Source of the DNA: Candidatus Thiodiazotropha sp. | Lineage (GTDB): Bacteria; Pseudomonadota; Gammaproteobacteria; Chromatiales; Chromatiaceae | Length of the DNA: 64,000 bases | Direction of reading: 5' to 3' | Assembly (NCBI GenBank): GCA_023838465.1 | Contig: JAIVEQ010000005.1 | Span: forward strand, 62,001 to 126,000 | Shown: positions 8,762-18,167 of the stretch, one piece after another | Position numbering within the stretch: position 1 is the stretch's first letter | How the letters are laid out: every line of letters starts with the position of its first letter | Translations under genes and position numbers: made by a program | Notes under the pieces: model-generated | What the model saw: the letters and a program-made list of their open reading frames with translations, nothing else | Databases searched by the model: none | Told to the model about the DNA's origin: nothing

Positions 8762-9694
8762 TTAGTGAGTTTTTCGCAGATTCTCCAGATTATCCAGCAC
8801 ACGTTGTGCCCGCTGAATTTTCTCCCGGGCCCGCTCGTCCGTAGGATCAAGGGCGAGAGCCGCCCGCCAGGTTGCCTTGGCACTTTCGAGTTCCCCATCC
8901 CGGTAGAGACGGTCACCGGCTAGTAGTAGGTTCTCAATATACTTATCCAATCGGCCATTGACCTCAGAGAGCATTTTTTTCGCAGCCTCATTGCTTGGAG
9001 ACTCTTTCAATACCAACTTTAGGGCCTTTCTGGCGTCTTTCAACTGTCCACTTTCCGTGAGCTGCCTTGCCTTAGCGAGGTGTTTATCGATGCGTTGTTT
9101 CCACTTTTGCTCACGGACGGCCTTCTCCTGGGTGGCAACCGCTTTTTTATGCTGTTTCTGCTCTTTCAGGAGATGTTCCATCAGATTCTGATCTGCCTTA
9201 TCCTGGCGAAGTGACAGAGCGATTGTCAGACAATCCTTTGCCAGGGCATTATTCCTTTTAAAGTGCCGCCAGGCACACTCTGAGAGGGCTTGCTGCATGC
9301 TTTCCAACTGTTTGCGGGTCTCTTGCAGCAGTTGATAATAGTGTGGCGTATCAGGACTGGCTTGTGAGAGTTTTGTCAATATCGGCAGTTGATTCTTCAG
9401 GGCAGAGGTGTTGCTGATCAGTAGTTGATCGGTCAGCTCCTCTTCCAGTGTCTTCTGCTGACTTCTAATACTCCTGAGCTCATCATCATAGGTATGATTT
9501 GGCTGATTATCGATGCGGGCATGATCGAGTAGTCGAATGGCCTCACCATAGCGTCCTTTAGCGACCAGCAGCCGGCTTTTATTCAGTACATTCTCATCGA
9601 CTGGCTCAGGGGTTTTTTTGGTTTCAATCAATTGGCAGCCGTTGAGCAGCAGCAGAACGAGAGAGGCTGTGAAGAGTCTTTGAAGCAGTTTCAT
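8762..9694 (-). CDS. TPR-type lipoprotein coupled to the cyclase gene
   Basis: A 310-residue predicted lipoprotein. I start it at the ATG at 9694, 15 codons inside the longest reading frame. That ATG overlaps the cyclase stop (ATGA) and directly precedes a lipoprotein signal ending in LLLLNGC, with the lipidated Cys at position 20. The mature part is helical and highly charged. It begins with a TPR-like repeat (LLVAKGRYGEAIRLLDHAR), has a long Lys/Gln coiled-coil middle, and ends with two clearer TPR units (ARQLTESGQLKDARKALKLV and a later GDRLYRDGELESAKATWRAA). This is a protein-protein scaffold, perhaps at the envelope. The coupling suggests it works with the cyclase. Confidence 0.8.
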   Translation of the reverse strand: MKLLQRLFTASLVLLLLNGCQLIETKKTPEPVDENVLNKSRLLVAKGRYGEAIRLLDHARIDNQPNHTYDDELRSIRSQQKTLEEELTDQLLISNTSALKNQLPILTKLSQASPDTPHYYQLLQETRKQLESMQQALSECAWRHFKRNNALAKDCLTIALSLRQDKADQNLMEHLLKEQKQHKKAVATQEKAVREQKWKQRIDKHLAKARQLTESGQLKDARKALKLVLKESPSNEAAKKMLSEVNGRLDKYIENLLLAGDRLYRDGELESAKATWRAALALDPTDERAREKIQRAQRVLDNLENLRKTH

Positions 9695-11136
9695 CGAACC
9701 TGTTTTTTTAAGATATAGGCCATTGTACGCATCAACCATTGACCAAATTCTCTCGATGGTGTTCCCGCTATGGAAGGGGTAACTAGATTTTTTTTGCCAC
9801 GTATCTTCAGCGCAGGCTGTCTGTGCAATTCTACCATCTCGGCCACACCGGGAAATTCAGCTGAGGTCTGGCTCATCATGATGCCATCCGCCGGGGCCGC
9901 GCCACAAAGCCGAGAGGCGAGATTTACGGTATCGCCAACTACAGTATATTCCAATCGATCAGGAATACCGATATTCCCAGCGAGCATAGTGCCGCTGTTG
10001 ATACCGATACGCAACATGATCGGCTCTTTGCCTACTTGCCTGCGCTGCTTGTTTATATGGCGCACCATGGCTTGGATCAGCCAGGCACAGCGGATTGCCT
10101 GTTGACCATGTTCCTTGTCGGCTTCTGGGACACCAAACAGGATCATCGCACTATCACCAATGAATTTATCTACAACGCCCCTGCAGCGATGTGCAGAATC
10201 AGCGATAGCACCAAGATAGAGATTGAGCAGGGAGGCTACTTCGTCGGCTGGCAGGTCCTCAGAGAGCTGAGTGAATCCAACGATATCACAGAACAGCACA
10301 CTGCCTTCCATCTCCTGATTGGCGAGACGGGGTTGCGATAGATTTGACAGTATTTTTTCTGCCACAACAGGAGAGACATAACGTGATAGAGCGGCCTCAA
10401 CCTGGCGTTTTTCCAGTAGTCCAGCGCTCATGCGATCGAAATGGGCATACACCTGGCCAATTTCGTCGTGGCGCTCTTCGTCCATCGGGCTGATGAGGAG
10501 TCCCACTTCCGTTTGTTGTCCTGCCTGGGCGAGCAGTGTAATTGGGCGACTCAGGCGCTTACTCAGCACATAGGAGAGAATGGCGGCGATGAGAATCAAA
10601 CCAAAGGTGGCATAGCTGATGATACCAATGGTTCGCTTTTGATTACGATCGAGAAATTGTCGATCGATGGTTATCATTGCATGACCCGCAATGACATCAC
10701 GGAAGTTGATGGGACTGAAAAAAGTGATGGCAAGATGTCTGTTGTTTTCCGGGTCACGCCACGCCCAGGTCATTGGATAGAGAGCATCTGAGCTGGGAAG
10801 CTGATGTGGGACGTTACCTGAGGTAACCCAGGGTTTGTCAGTGGGGACGATGGCAGCACCGACCACATTGTCGTTCTGGGTCTGCCGACTGACCAGTCCC
10901 TGCAGATTGAACTGGTCGTCAGCAAGCAGGGGTTCACTGGCTGAATGGGCCAACTGCTCCACCAAAACTTCACCAAAACCCTTGACCTCACGCATATGAA
11001 ATCTAGCCTGTTGGGTAATCAGGAACCAACCAAGCACACTCATGACCAGCGTTATCAGTGTACCAATGTAGATCGTCCACTTAATGGCAATGGGTACAGG
11101 TGCCTTGCGAAAGAGTCGTGCGAGCCAGTTGATCAC
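9691..11136 (-). CDS. Membrane class III adenylate cyclase with HAMP domain
   Basis: A 481-residue signalling enzyme likely to make cAMP from ATP in response to a periplasmic cue. It has a membrane helix at about residues 20-42, a periplasmic sensor of about 120 residues, a second helix at about 170-193, a HAMP linker, and a C-terminal class III cyclase domain (about 275-460). Both metal-binding aspartates are visible (FCDIVGFT and DKFIGDS). The adenine-selecting Lys in DKFIGD and Asp in VVGDTVN, and the transition-state Asn/Arg in VNLASR, are present, so it should be an active adenylate rather than guanylate cyclase. Its stop overlaps the start of the TPR lipoprotein gene. Confidence 0.88.
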   Translation of the reverse strand: MINWLARLFRKAPVPIAIKWTIYIGTLITLVMSVLGWFLITQQARFHMREVKGFGEVLVEQLAHSASEPLLADDQFNLQGLVSRQTQNDNVVGAAIVPTDKPWVTSGNVPHQLPSSDALYPMTWAWRDPENNRHLAITFFSPINFRDVIAGHAMITIDRQFLDRNQKRTIGIISYATFGLILIAAILSYVLSKRLSRPITLLAQAGQQTEVGLLISPMDEERHDEIGQVYAHFDRMSAGLLEKRQVEAALSRYVSPVVAEKILSNLSQPRLANQEMEGSVLFCDIVGFTQLSEDLPADEVASLLNLYLGAIADSAHRCRGVVDKFIGDSAMILFGVPEADKEHGQQAIRCAWLIQAMVRHINKQRRQVGKEPIMLRIGINSGTMLAGNIGIPDRLEYTVVGDTVNLASRLCGAAPADGIMMSQTSAEFPGVAEMVELHRQPALKIRGKKNLVTPSIAGTPSREFGQWLMRTMAYILKKQVR

Positions 11137-11332
11137 GGATAAAAAGCCAGTACTTTTAAGGAAATAGGGTGTTTACTTAATATTGGGATAATAGGAAGCT
11201 TTCATGAAAAAAGCTGGTTTATTATAGTCCCATTCTATCAGTGTGTCGTTAATCAGCACTAGTGTTAAGAAACTTACCCGAACTTGAGTTGATCTACCAC
11301 TGGCATTATTGATTTTTGAAAAAGGTGGATGG

Positions 11333-12154
11333 TTAGCTAAGTACTGTGGCTGCACGGTTGATGTGCTGTAATAGCCGAGCTGATATCTCCTCAATGGACA
11401 TTGATGTGGTGTCCAGATAGGGGATTTTATAGTGCTTATACAGATCTTCAGCCAATTTGATCTCCATCTTACACTGTTCAAGGGACGAGTAGCGGCGATC
11501 AGGACGACGTTCCTGTCGGATGCGTTGCAGTTGCAGCGGATCGATGGTCAGGCCATACAGTTTTTCCCGATAAGTGTTTAATGTTTTAGGGAGCAGATCG
11601 TTGTACAAGTCATCTTCTGTCAGGGGGTAATTAGCGGCGAGAACGCTATGCTGAAGGCCAAGAAACAGACAAGTAGGTGTTTTGCCTACCCGTGAGACAC
11701 CGACCAGGATCAGGTCGGCAGTGGTGTAGTTTTTTGTCACTGCCCCGTCATCATTATTCAGCGCAAAATTGACTGCATGGATACGTCGATCGTAGGCTCG
11801 ATTATTGTCAGTTGTATGATAACGGCCTAAGGCGTGGGAGGAGGGTAGACTCAACTCCGTTTCAAGTCGGTTGGTAAATGATTCGAAGAAATCCATCACC
11901 GGGACATCCAGTTTCTTGAAATAGTCACGAATTTTAGGATCCACAAGGGTGGTGAATACGATCGGTTTTTCATCTGATTCGATGGTGGTCTGATTAATAC
12001 GTTCTGCGACTCGTCTGGCTTTTTCCAGGGTATCGATAAAAGGCCAATGAACTGTTTCATATTTGAAACCGTCGAATTGGCTCAATAGTGAGCGTCCCAT
12101 CGCCTCGACGGTGATGCCGGTGTGATCTGCAAGAAAGAAAATGGTGCGTTTCAT
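11333..12154 (-). CDS. ppsR: PEP synthase regulatory protein (bifunctional kinase/phosphorylase)
   Basis: Controls PEP synthase by ADP-dependent phosphorylation and Pi-dependent dephosphorylation of a threonine next to the catalytic histidine. I start the protein at the ATG at 12154 (MKRTIFFLADHTGITVE), which is the family N-terminus; the longer frame to 12265 reads through an intergenic palindrome. The P-loop-like GVSRVGKTPTCLFLG motif typical of DUF299/PpsR is intact, as is the late YLDTTSMSIEEIS segment. It lies downstream of ppsA on the same strand, separated by about 125 bp holding a paired palindrome, so control and target are probably co-expressed. Confidence 0.95.
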   Translation of the reverse strand: MKRTIFFLADHTGITVEAMGRSLLSQFDGFKYETVHWPFIDTLEKARRVAERINQTTIESDEKPIVFTTLVDPKIRDYFKKLDVPVMDFFESFTNRLETELSLPSSHALGRYHTTDNNRAYDRRIHAVNFALNNDDGAVTKNYTTADLILVGVSRVGKTPTCLFLGLQHSVLAANYPLTEDDLYNDLLPKTLNTYREKLYGLTIDPLQLQRIRQERRPDRRYSSLEQCKMEIKLAEDLYKHYKIPYLDTTSMSIEEISARLLQHINRAATVLS

Positions 12155-12207
12155 CAGATAGACTGCATGATATTCATGTGATAGGCATGGAGTTAGGGTG
12201 AAATATT

Positions 12208-12266
12208 GGTGCGGCAGGGCCGCACCTGACAATGGGTCAATGTGTAGGGTGCGGCCCTGCCGCACC
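12208..12266. repeat. Paired REP-like palindrome between ppsA and ppsR
   Basis: Two 19-bp arms (12208-12226 and 12248-12266) are exact inverted complements, and each arm is itself a small palindrome of the type GGTGCGG...CCGCACC. A closely related unit, GTGTAGRGTGCGGCCCTGCCGYACC (23 of 25 positions), lies inverted at 33585-33609 next to aceK, so this is a dispersed extragenic repeat family. Here it could form a strong hairpin in the ppsA-ppsR transcript. Confidence 0.75.
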
Positions 12267-12278
12267 TCGTCTGAATGT

Positions 12279-14687
12279 TTAGCCTTTTAGGTTAGCTAAA
12301 AGCCGCCAGGTATCAACCACTGAATCCGGATTCAGCGAAATGCTGGCGATGTGCTGTTCAACCAGCCACTCAGCCAGATCGGGGTAGTCCGAGGGCCCCT
12401 GTCCACAGATACCGACATACTTGCCAGCATCGTTACAGGCCTGTATGGCCATGCTGAGCATTTTCTTCACTGCCGGGTTGCGTTCATCAAAACTTTTGGC
12501 AACCAGACTGGAATCACGATCCAGTCCCAGGGTCAATTGGGTCATGTCATTTGAGCCAATGGAGAAGCCGTCGAAGTACTCCAGGAACTCCTTGGCCAGC
12601 ACCGCATTGGATGGCAATTCACACATCATGATCACCCTTAGCCCATTTTCGCCACGCTTCAGCCCATTCTCTTCAAGCAGTTGGATTACCCTGGCGGCTT
12701 CATCCAAGGTACGCACGAAGGGAATCATGATCTCCACATTACTGAATCCCATCTCCTCACGGACCCTTTTCAAGGCTTGGCATTCCAGCTCAAAGCAGGG
12801 TCTGAAGCTCTCTGAAATATAGCGTGAGGCGCCGCGAAATCCGATCATCGGGTTTTCTTCTTCAGGTTCGTAGAGCTTGCCACCGATCAGATTGGCATAT
12901 TCGTTCGATTTGAAATCAGACATACGAACGATTACAGACTTGCCATTGAAGGCTGCAGCCAGTGTGGATATACCCTCCACCAGTTTATCTACATAGAAAC
13001 TGACCGGATCCTCGTAACCATCGATCTGCTTCTGTACAGTGGATTTGATTTCAGGGGGTAGTTTGTCAAACTCCATCAGTGCACGGGGATGTACACCAAT
13101 GGTGGTATTGATGATGAACTCCAGGCGTGCCAAGCCGATACCGGCATTAGGGATACGGCTGAAAGCAAACGCACGACTCGGATTAGCCACATTCATCATG
13201 ATTTTGACTGGCGGTTCCGGCAAACTGGTGACATCGCCATGGGTGATTGAGAACTTCAGCAGACCTTCATAGATAAAGCCATCGTCGCCTTCAGCGCAGG
13301 AGACCGTTACCTCCTGACCTTCAATCAGGGTTTCAGTGGCATCATGACAGCCAACCACTGCAGGGATACCCAGCTCGCGGGCAATGATTGCCGCATGGCA
13401 GGTACGTCCGCCACGATTGGTAACGATTGCTGAGGCTCGTTTCATGACAGGCTCCCAATCAGGGTCGGTCATATCGGTGATCAGCACATCACCTGCTGCT
13501 ACCTTGGCCATTTCACTGGCATTATGGATGATTTTCGCAACACCGCTGCCGATGCGTTGACCTATCGCTCTGCCCTGAGCCAACGCATTGCCACTCTCTT
13601 CCAGTTTAAAGCGTTCTACCGAAGTGGCATCAACACGACTCTCCACAGTCTCAGGTCGAGCCTGCAGGATATAGAGCTGACCATCACTACCGTCCAGTCC
13701 CCATTCGATATCCATTGGACGCTGATAGTGTTTCTCAATGGTGATCGCCATCTGCGCCAGGCTCTCTATCTGTTCACCGGTCAGGGAGAATTGTCGACGC
13801 TCCTGCTCTGGTACATCGACGGTCACGACACGCTCTTCGCCTGCCTGACCATAAACCATCTTGATCGCCTTGCTACCCAGGTTGCGGCGTAAGATAGCCG
13901 GTCGTCCCGCCTCTACATTTCCTTTATGCACATAGAATTCATCTGGATTGACGGAACCTTGTACAACCGTCTCTCCCAGACCATAGGAGCTGGTGATGAA
14001 AACAGCATCTTTAAAACCCGATTCCGTGTCCAGAGTGAACATAACTCCAGCGGAACCGATGTCAGAGCGCACCATACGTTGAATGCCTGCGGACAGGGCA
14101 ACCTCTTCATGTGCAAATCCCTGATGAACCCGATAGGAAATAGCACGATCGTTATAGAGGGAAGCAAATACCTCCTTGATCGCGATCATTACATCATCCA
14201 GGCCCTGCACATTGAGGAAGGTCTCCTGCTGACCTGCGAATGAGGCATCAGGCAGGTCTTCGGCCGTTGCCGACGAGCGGACAGCTACCGAGGGAGGTTG
14301 ATTGGCATTGCCGGTAAGTTTTTTATAGGCTGCTGTGACTGCATTTTCCAGCTCTTCAGGAAAAGGGGCCTCAATCACCCACTCGCGCACAGTCTTACCT
14401 GCTTCAGCCAAGGCCGTCACGTCCTCTACATCCAACTGTTTTAACAGTGGATCAATCCGTTCTGCGAGATGGTTATGGCGTAAGAACTCACGAAAGGCAT
14501 GTGCGGTAGTAGCAAAGCCACCTGGGACACTGACACCCGCATTGGCAAGGCCACTGATCATCTCTCCCAAGGATGCATTTTTTCCACCAACCTGGTCAAC
14601 ATCATGCATCTTAAGATTTTCAAACCAGATTATTTGCTCATTTACCGCTTGTCCTCGGCTCTCGGATTGATTAGATGGCTCATTCAT
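12279..14687 (-). CDS. ppsA: Phosphoenolpyruvate synthase
   Basis: Converts pyruvate + ATP + water to PEP + AMP + Pi, the gluconeogenic entry. The 802-residue length fits the family. The N-terminal nucleotide-binding domain includes [11 protein letters not shown] and [20 protein letters not shown]. The central swivelling domain carries the phosphohistidine in [21 protein letters not shown]. The C-terminal PEP-binding barrel ends with [19 protein letters not shown] and [11 protein letters not shown]. The ATG overlaps the stop of the small Cys-rich gene, tying ppsA to the rnf/pyruvate oxidoreductase operon. In that context it pulls newly made pyruvate into biosynthesis. Confidence 0.96.
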   Translation of the reverse strand: MNEPSNQSESRGQAVNEQIIWFENLKMHDVDQVGGKNASLGEMISGLANAGVSVPGGFATTAHAFREFLRHNHLAERIDPLLKQLDVEDVTALAEAGKTVREWVIEAPFPEELENAVTAAYKKLTGNANQPPSVAVRSSATAEDLPDASFAGQQETFLNVQGLDDVMIAIKEVFASLYNDRAISYRVHQGFAHEEVALSAGIQRMVRSDIGSAGVMFTLDTESGFKDAVFITSSYGLGETVVQGSVNPDEFYVHKGNVEAGRPAILRRNLGSKAIKMVYGQAGEERVVTVDVPEQERRQFSLTGEQIESLAQMAITIEKHYQRPMDIEWGLDGSDGQLYILQARPETVESRVDATSVERFKLEESGNALAQGRAIGQRIGSGVAKIIHNASEMAKVAAGDVLITDMTDPDWEPVMKRASAIVTNRGGRTCHAAIIARELGIPAVVGCHDATETLIEGQEVTVSCAEGDDGFIYEGLLKFSITHGDVTSLPEPPVKIMMNVANPSRAFAFSRIPNAGIGLARLEFIINTTIGVHPRALMEFDKLPPEIKSTVQKQIDGYEDPVSFYVDKLVEGISTLAAAFNGKSVIVRMSDFKSNEYANLIGGKLYEPEEENPMIGFRGASRYISESFRPCFELECQALKRVREEMGFSNVEIMIPFVRTLDEAARVIQLLEENGLKRGENGLRVIMMCELPSNAVLAKEFLEYFDGFSIGSNDMTQLTLGLDRDSSLVAKSFDERNPAVKKMLSMAIQACNDAGKYVGICGQGPSDYPDLAEWLVEQHIASISLNPDSVVDTWRLLANLKG

Positions 14688-14869
14688 TGTTTTAAACCTC
14701 TGAGGTGGTCTCCTTGACGTTGGCAGCTGCTACCACTGCACAGACAGCTTTTTCCGCAGCCCGCACCCTCTTCCCTGGGAGGGCCTAGTTCTGGATGCAG
14801 TTTAGCGAATCGCCGCACGATTGACTGCACAATCAGCCAGCCGAGCAGCAGGATGGGAACAATAGTCAT
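14684..14869 (-). CDS. Tiny Cys-rich single-helix membrane protein between rnfA and ppsA
   Basis: A 61-residue protein with an N-terminal hydrophobic helix (residues 1-18), a basic linker and a cluster of four cysteines in [12 protein letters not shown]. It resembles FeoB-associated Cys-rich proteins and, in plan, NqrM, which delivers iron to the Cys4 iron site of NqrD/NqrE; RnfA and RnfE are homologues of those subunits. It lies 36 bp downstream of rnfA and its stop overlaps the ppsA start, so it is locked into the operon. The coding frame is open upstream of the ATG without a good Shine-Dalgarno, so the start is uncertain. The maturation role is inference. Confidence 0.6.
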   Translation of the reverse strand: MTIVPILLLGWLIVQSIVRRFAKLHPELGPPREEGAGCGKSCLCSGSSCQRQGDHLRGLKQ

Positions 14870-14904
14870 AGCGATAAGATAATCGATAATCGTGTCTACC
14901 TCTG

Positions 14905-15498
14905 CTAGCCTCCAAGGCCGGCGAAACCCATAAAGGAGAGAGATAGCAGTCCGCCAAGCATCAGACTGACTGCAGCACCCTGCGTAATGCTGGGCATGGT
15001 TGAGAGTTCCAATTTTTCCCGCAGACCGGCCATTAATAGAATCGCCAGAATAAAGCCGGTTCCAGCGCCCAGGGCGTAAACCAGGGACTGTAGAAAGTCA
15101 TACTCCTTGAAAGTCTGGAACAGTGCCAGACCGAGGATTGCGCAGTTGGTTGTGATCAGGGGCAGGAAGATACCCAGGGAACGGAACAAGCCTGGGGAAA
15201 ACTTTTTCAGCGTCATCTCCACCAGCTGAACGGCACTGGCAATAACTGCGATATAGGCAATCAGGCGTAGGAACTCGATATCAAATGAGACCAATACGAT
15301 ATTGATCAGATAGGCGCAGATTGAACTCACCAGCATCACGAACATCGTCGCCAATCCCATCGGAAGGGCGGTATTAAGTTTACCGGAAACACCTAGAAAT
15401 GGGCAGAGACCGAGAAAGAGTGCTAGAACGAAATTGTTCGCCAGCACTGCGTTGAGAAAGATAAAACTGAGTGTTTCTGTTGTCATGGGTGATGTCAC
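14905..15498 (-). CDS. rnfA: Rnf complex subunit A
   Basis: Integral membrane subunit of the ferredoxin:NAD+ oxidoreductase (Rnf) that holds part of the intramembrane iron centre. The 197 residues form six helices. The two Cys-containing half-channel motifs are visible: ANNFVLALFLGLCPFLG near the N-terminus and LPLITTNCAILGLAL in the middle. The residue pattern is RnfA rather than RnfE. It is separated from rnfE by about 140 bp of nested palindromes. Confidence 0.95.
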   Translation of the reverse strand: MTSPMTTETLSFIFLNAVLANNFVLALFLGLCPFLGVSGKLNTALPMGLATMFVMLVSSICAYLINIVLVSFDIEFLRLIAYIAVIASAVQLVEMTLKKFSPGLFRSLGIFLPLITTNCAILGLALFQTFKEYDFLQSLVYALGAGTGFILAILLMAGLREKLELSTMPSITQGAAVSLMLGGLLSLSFMGFAGLGG

Positions 15499-15507
15499 TT
15501 CGTTCCA

Positions 15508-15637
15508 GATTTTGAATTTTGAATTTTGAATTTTGAATGAGCGAGTTCGCTTCGCTCATCTCTTTTTTTATTCATAGGTAGTGTGTGCGCTGCACACACA
15601 TTCAATTCAAAATTCAAAATTAACAATTCAAAATTAA
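15508..15637. repeat. Nested palindrome with TTTGAAT repeats between rnfE and rnfA
   Basis: Four tandem TTTGAAT-type heptamers (15511-15538) face complementary ATTCAAAA repeats at 15601-15635, giving a long imperfect AT-rich stem. Inside are two further hairpins: ATGAGCGA/TCGCTCAT (15537-15559) followed by a run of seven Ts on the plus strand, and a perfect GTGTGTGC/GCACACAC stem (15581-15599). The structure fills the gap between the rnfE stop and the rnfA start. Confidence 0.8.
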
Positions 15638-16291
15638 TCATCTTGTTTCTGCTGCAGGCTCAAGTTCTGTTCGTTCTTTGCGTTGCTTGAGCCATTCGAA
15701 CAACAACAGCCAAGCCCCCAAGACAAGAAAACCACCTGCGGGAAGAACCATTACCACCCAGGGCTCGAAGCGGGGTCCGAAGAGATCAAAACCAAACAGG
15801 CTGCCGGCACCGAGGATTTCACGTACCACACCCAGGCAGAGCAGGGCGAAGGTGAAACCAATGCCCATTCCAAGGGCATTGACCACCGCTTTCACGGGCC
15901 GGTTTCTCGATGCATAGGCTTCAGCACGACCAAGGATCATGCAATTCACCACAATCAGCTGAATGAAGGCGCCCAATGCATTATAGAGATCGAGGGAGAT
16001 GGCTTGAATGGTGTAATCGACGATGGTAACAAAGGTGGCAATGATGACAATGTAGGTGGCGATTCGCACCTGCTTGGGTATGCTGTGACGGAGCAGCGAG
16101 ATCAGCGTACCGGAGGCAAGCAGTACGAATGTGGTGGCAAGCCCCATGGCCAGTGCATTGATTGCCGAGTTGGTCACTGCCAGTACCGGGCACATGCCCA
16201 ACAACATGACAAATACCGGATTGTCATGCCACAGTCCTTCACTGAAGGTGTCCCAGGTGATGGTGCTGTTCTCTTTTTTAGCCATGGTCAA
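15638..16291 (-). CDS. rnfE: Rnf complex subunit E
   Basis: Membrane subunit of Rnf and the sister of RnfA. The 217 residues contain six helices and the two Cys motifs (VMLLGMCPVLAVTNS near residue 30 and IVNCMILGRAEAYASRN near 110), the RnfE/NqrD pattern. A charged C-terminal tail follows the last helix. About 113 bp separate it from rnfG on the same strand. Confidence 0.95.
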   Translation of the reverse strand: MTMAKKENSTITWDTFSEGLWHDNPVFVMLLGMCPVLAVTNSAINALAMGLATTFVLLASGTLISLLRHSIPKQVRIATYIVIIATFVTIVDYTIQAISLDLYNALGAFIQLIVVNCMILGRAEAYASRNRPVKAVVNALGMGIGFTFALLCLGVVREILGAGSLFGFDLFGPRFEPWVVMVLPAGGFLVLGAWLLLFEWLKQRKERTELEPAAETR

Positions 16292-16404
16292 TTCATTTGG
16301 AATGTGGTTCGTGGTTTCTTAAATGATGAACTTAGCCGGTTGCCTAGTGTAGGACACAACAAACGCTTGTGAATAGTGAAGTCAAGCATTGGCTAAACAT
16401 ACAC

Positions 16405-17124
16405 TTAATCATTCGTTACCTCAGCTTCGACTTTAATAAAACGCTCTTCCATCATTTTTTTCAGATGAGGAGCAAGGCCAGGCAACAGGTGTTGGGCCGA
16501 CTGGTTTAACGCTTTCCCCACTGCCTTTGAAGAAATTGTGGCACCAGAGATGGCATCGATTTCCCAGGGATGCTGTTTGGTGCCGTGTTTAACGGTCACA
16601 ATTTCATTGGCCAGCGCTTTGCCATCATCGGCTAGATGGGTCTCCAGTGCATCGAAGTTGGCTACAAAATTGGGGTCAGTGATGATCTTGTCACCCAACC
16701 CAGGGGTTTCTGCCAGTTTCAACACTTTGATCCCGCGGATGCATTGACAGACGGGGTCATAACCGTAGAGCAGATAGATCATGTCAGCGTAACCCTGTGC
16801 AGCGGCTTTGGCAGCGATGCCCTTCAGCTGACCTTCACTATCGTAGCCCGCGTAGACCAGAAGACCCTTAGCTGGATTTTCCGGAGTGACAGCGACGATG
16901 CCGGTTTCATTGATCACAAAATCCTTACGCGCAACAGCGCCGGGGATGACCTGGAAGACGGCAGCTTCAATAGCCCTGCGTTGATTTTCCTCGATCATCG
17001 GCTTAGTCAGTTGGTAGGTGAGTACCACCAGAAAGCCCGATAGCATGGCGATACCCATCAGTGTACGGATCATGGGGCCAGCGGGTGTTGCCGGCTTTAT
17101 GACTTCAGCTTCGGGGGTACTCAT
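16405..17124 (-). CDS. rnfG: Rnf complex subunit G, covalent FMN
   Basis: Periplasmic flavoprotein subunit anchored by one N-terminal helix (about residues 18-40). The flavinylation motif DAISGATISSKAV is present near residue 185; the second Thr of SGAT-S would carry FMN through a phosphodiester. At 239 residues it is of typical length. The start overlaps the rnfD stop (ATGA). Confidence 0.95.
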   Translation of the reverse strand: MSTPEAEVIKPATPAGPMIRTLMGIAMLSGFLVVLTYQLTKPMIEENQRRAIEAAVFQVIPGAVARKDFVINETGIVAVTPENPAKGLLVYAGYDSEGQLKGIAAKAAAQGYADMIYLLYGYDPVCQCIRGIKVLKLAETPGLGDKIITDPNFVANFDALETHLADDGKALANEIVTVKHGTKQHPWEIDAISGATISSKAVGKALNQSAQHLLPGLAPHLKKMMEERFIKVEAEVTND

Positions 17125-18167
17125 TTACTCGCCCTCTGCTGACCGAAGACACGGGGCTGGGTGATCTGGTCGATCAATGGTGTGGCTGCATTGCCCAGAA
17201 GAATGGCGTACATCACACCCTCTGAAAGACCGCCGAAAAGACGGATGATAACGGTAATGATACCAATCATCAGGCCATAGATGATGATTCCCAGCGGAGT
17301 GACAGGGGAACCTACCATATCGCTGGCCATGAACCAGGCCCCAAGCATCAGACCACCGGAGCATAGTACAAACAGTGGGTCGGGGTAACGTACCGGATCG
17401 ATGAGAAAAAAGATGCCCGCAGTCAATGCCGCACCCAGCATAACCATGACAGGGATGCGCCAGTCGAGCATATTGCGTGCGGCCAGGTAGAGTCCACAGA
17501 TCAGAATCAACAGAGCAGATGTTTCACCGGCCGATCCTGCTGTTGTGCCCAGCAACATATCCATGATGTCAGTTTGTACACCCTCAAATTTCTGCAGTGC
17601 CAACGGTGTTGCCCCACTAAAGGCATCAATGTTGACCGTAGCAACCCACTCTCCGATGGTGGGTGACTGGAGGAAGGGTGGTGTCAGGGTTGTGGGAATA
17701 AATTGGCTGAAGCGGCCCTCAAAAAAAGCAGGTGTCCAGGTTGTTATGGCCACAGGAAAGGCTGCCTGTACAAAGGCTCGGCCGATCAGTGCAGGATTCA
17801 TTGCATTCATGCCAAGACCACCAAACAGGGCTTTGCCCAGGGCGATGGCGATGAACCCGGCTACCGCACCCATCCAAAGGGGAAAACCCGGTGGAAGGGT
17901 CAGCGCCAGTAATAAGCCTGTTATGGTGGCTGACCAGTCACTCAAACTGCTGGCTGAATCATTCAGGCGATTGAATAGACGCTCACTCAACAGACAGGTC
18001 ACCGTTACCACGAAGAGCAGGGCGAGTGCACTCAATCCAAATTCCCAGATGGTAAATGCGCATATTGGAAGCAGGGCGTAGATCACGTTGCGCATGATCC
18101 TCACAACATCGTCACCTGCATGAGCATGGGGTGAGGTACGTAGTTCAATTGTGGGTTTCTTGCTCAT
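17121..18167 (-). CDS. rnfD: Rnf complex subunit D, covalent FMN
   Basis: Membrane subunit with covalent FMN that passes electrons across the membrane. I start it at 18167 (MSKKPTIELRTSPHAH), where the ATG overlaps the rnfC stop; the longer frame to 18257 would run well into rnfC. The 348 residues hold about eight to ten helices, and the flavinylation motif FSGATPLAL lies near residue 185. Translationally coupled to both neighbours. Confidence 0.95.
   Translation of the reverse strand: MSKKPTIELRTSPHAHAGDDVVRIMRNVIYALLPICAFTIWEFGLSALALLFVVTVTCLLSERLFNRLNDSASSLSDWSATITGLLLALTLPPGFPLWMGAVAGFIAIALGKALFGGLGMNAMNPALIGRAFVQAAFPVAITTWTPAFFEGRFSQFIPTTLTPPFLQSPTIGEWVATVNIDAFSGATPLALQKFEGVQTDIMDMLLGTTAGSAGETSALLILICGLYLAARNMLDWRIPVMVMLGAALTAGIFFLIDPVRYPDPLFVLCSGGLMLGAWFMASDMVGSPVTPLGIIIYGLMIGIITVIIRLFGGLSEGVMYAILLGNAATPLIDQITQPRVFGQQRASK

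Noticed and set aside
15683..16372. 229-codon frame antisense to rnfE
   Set aside because: Runs exactly opposite to a clear rnfE gene; composition is a mirror of it.
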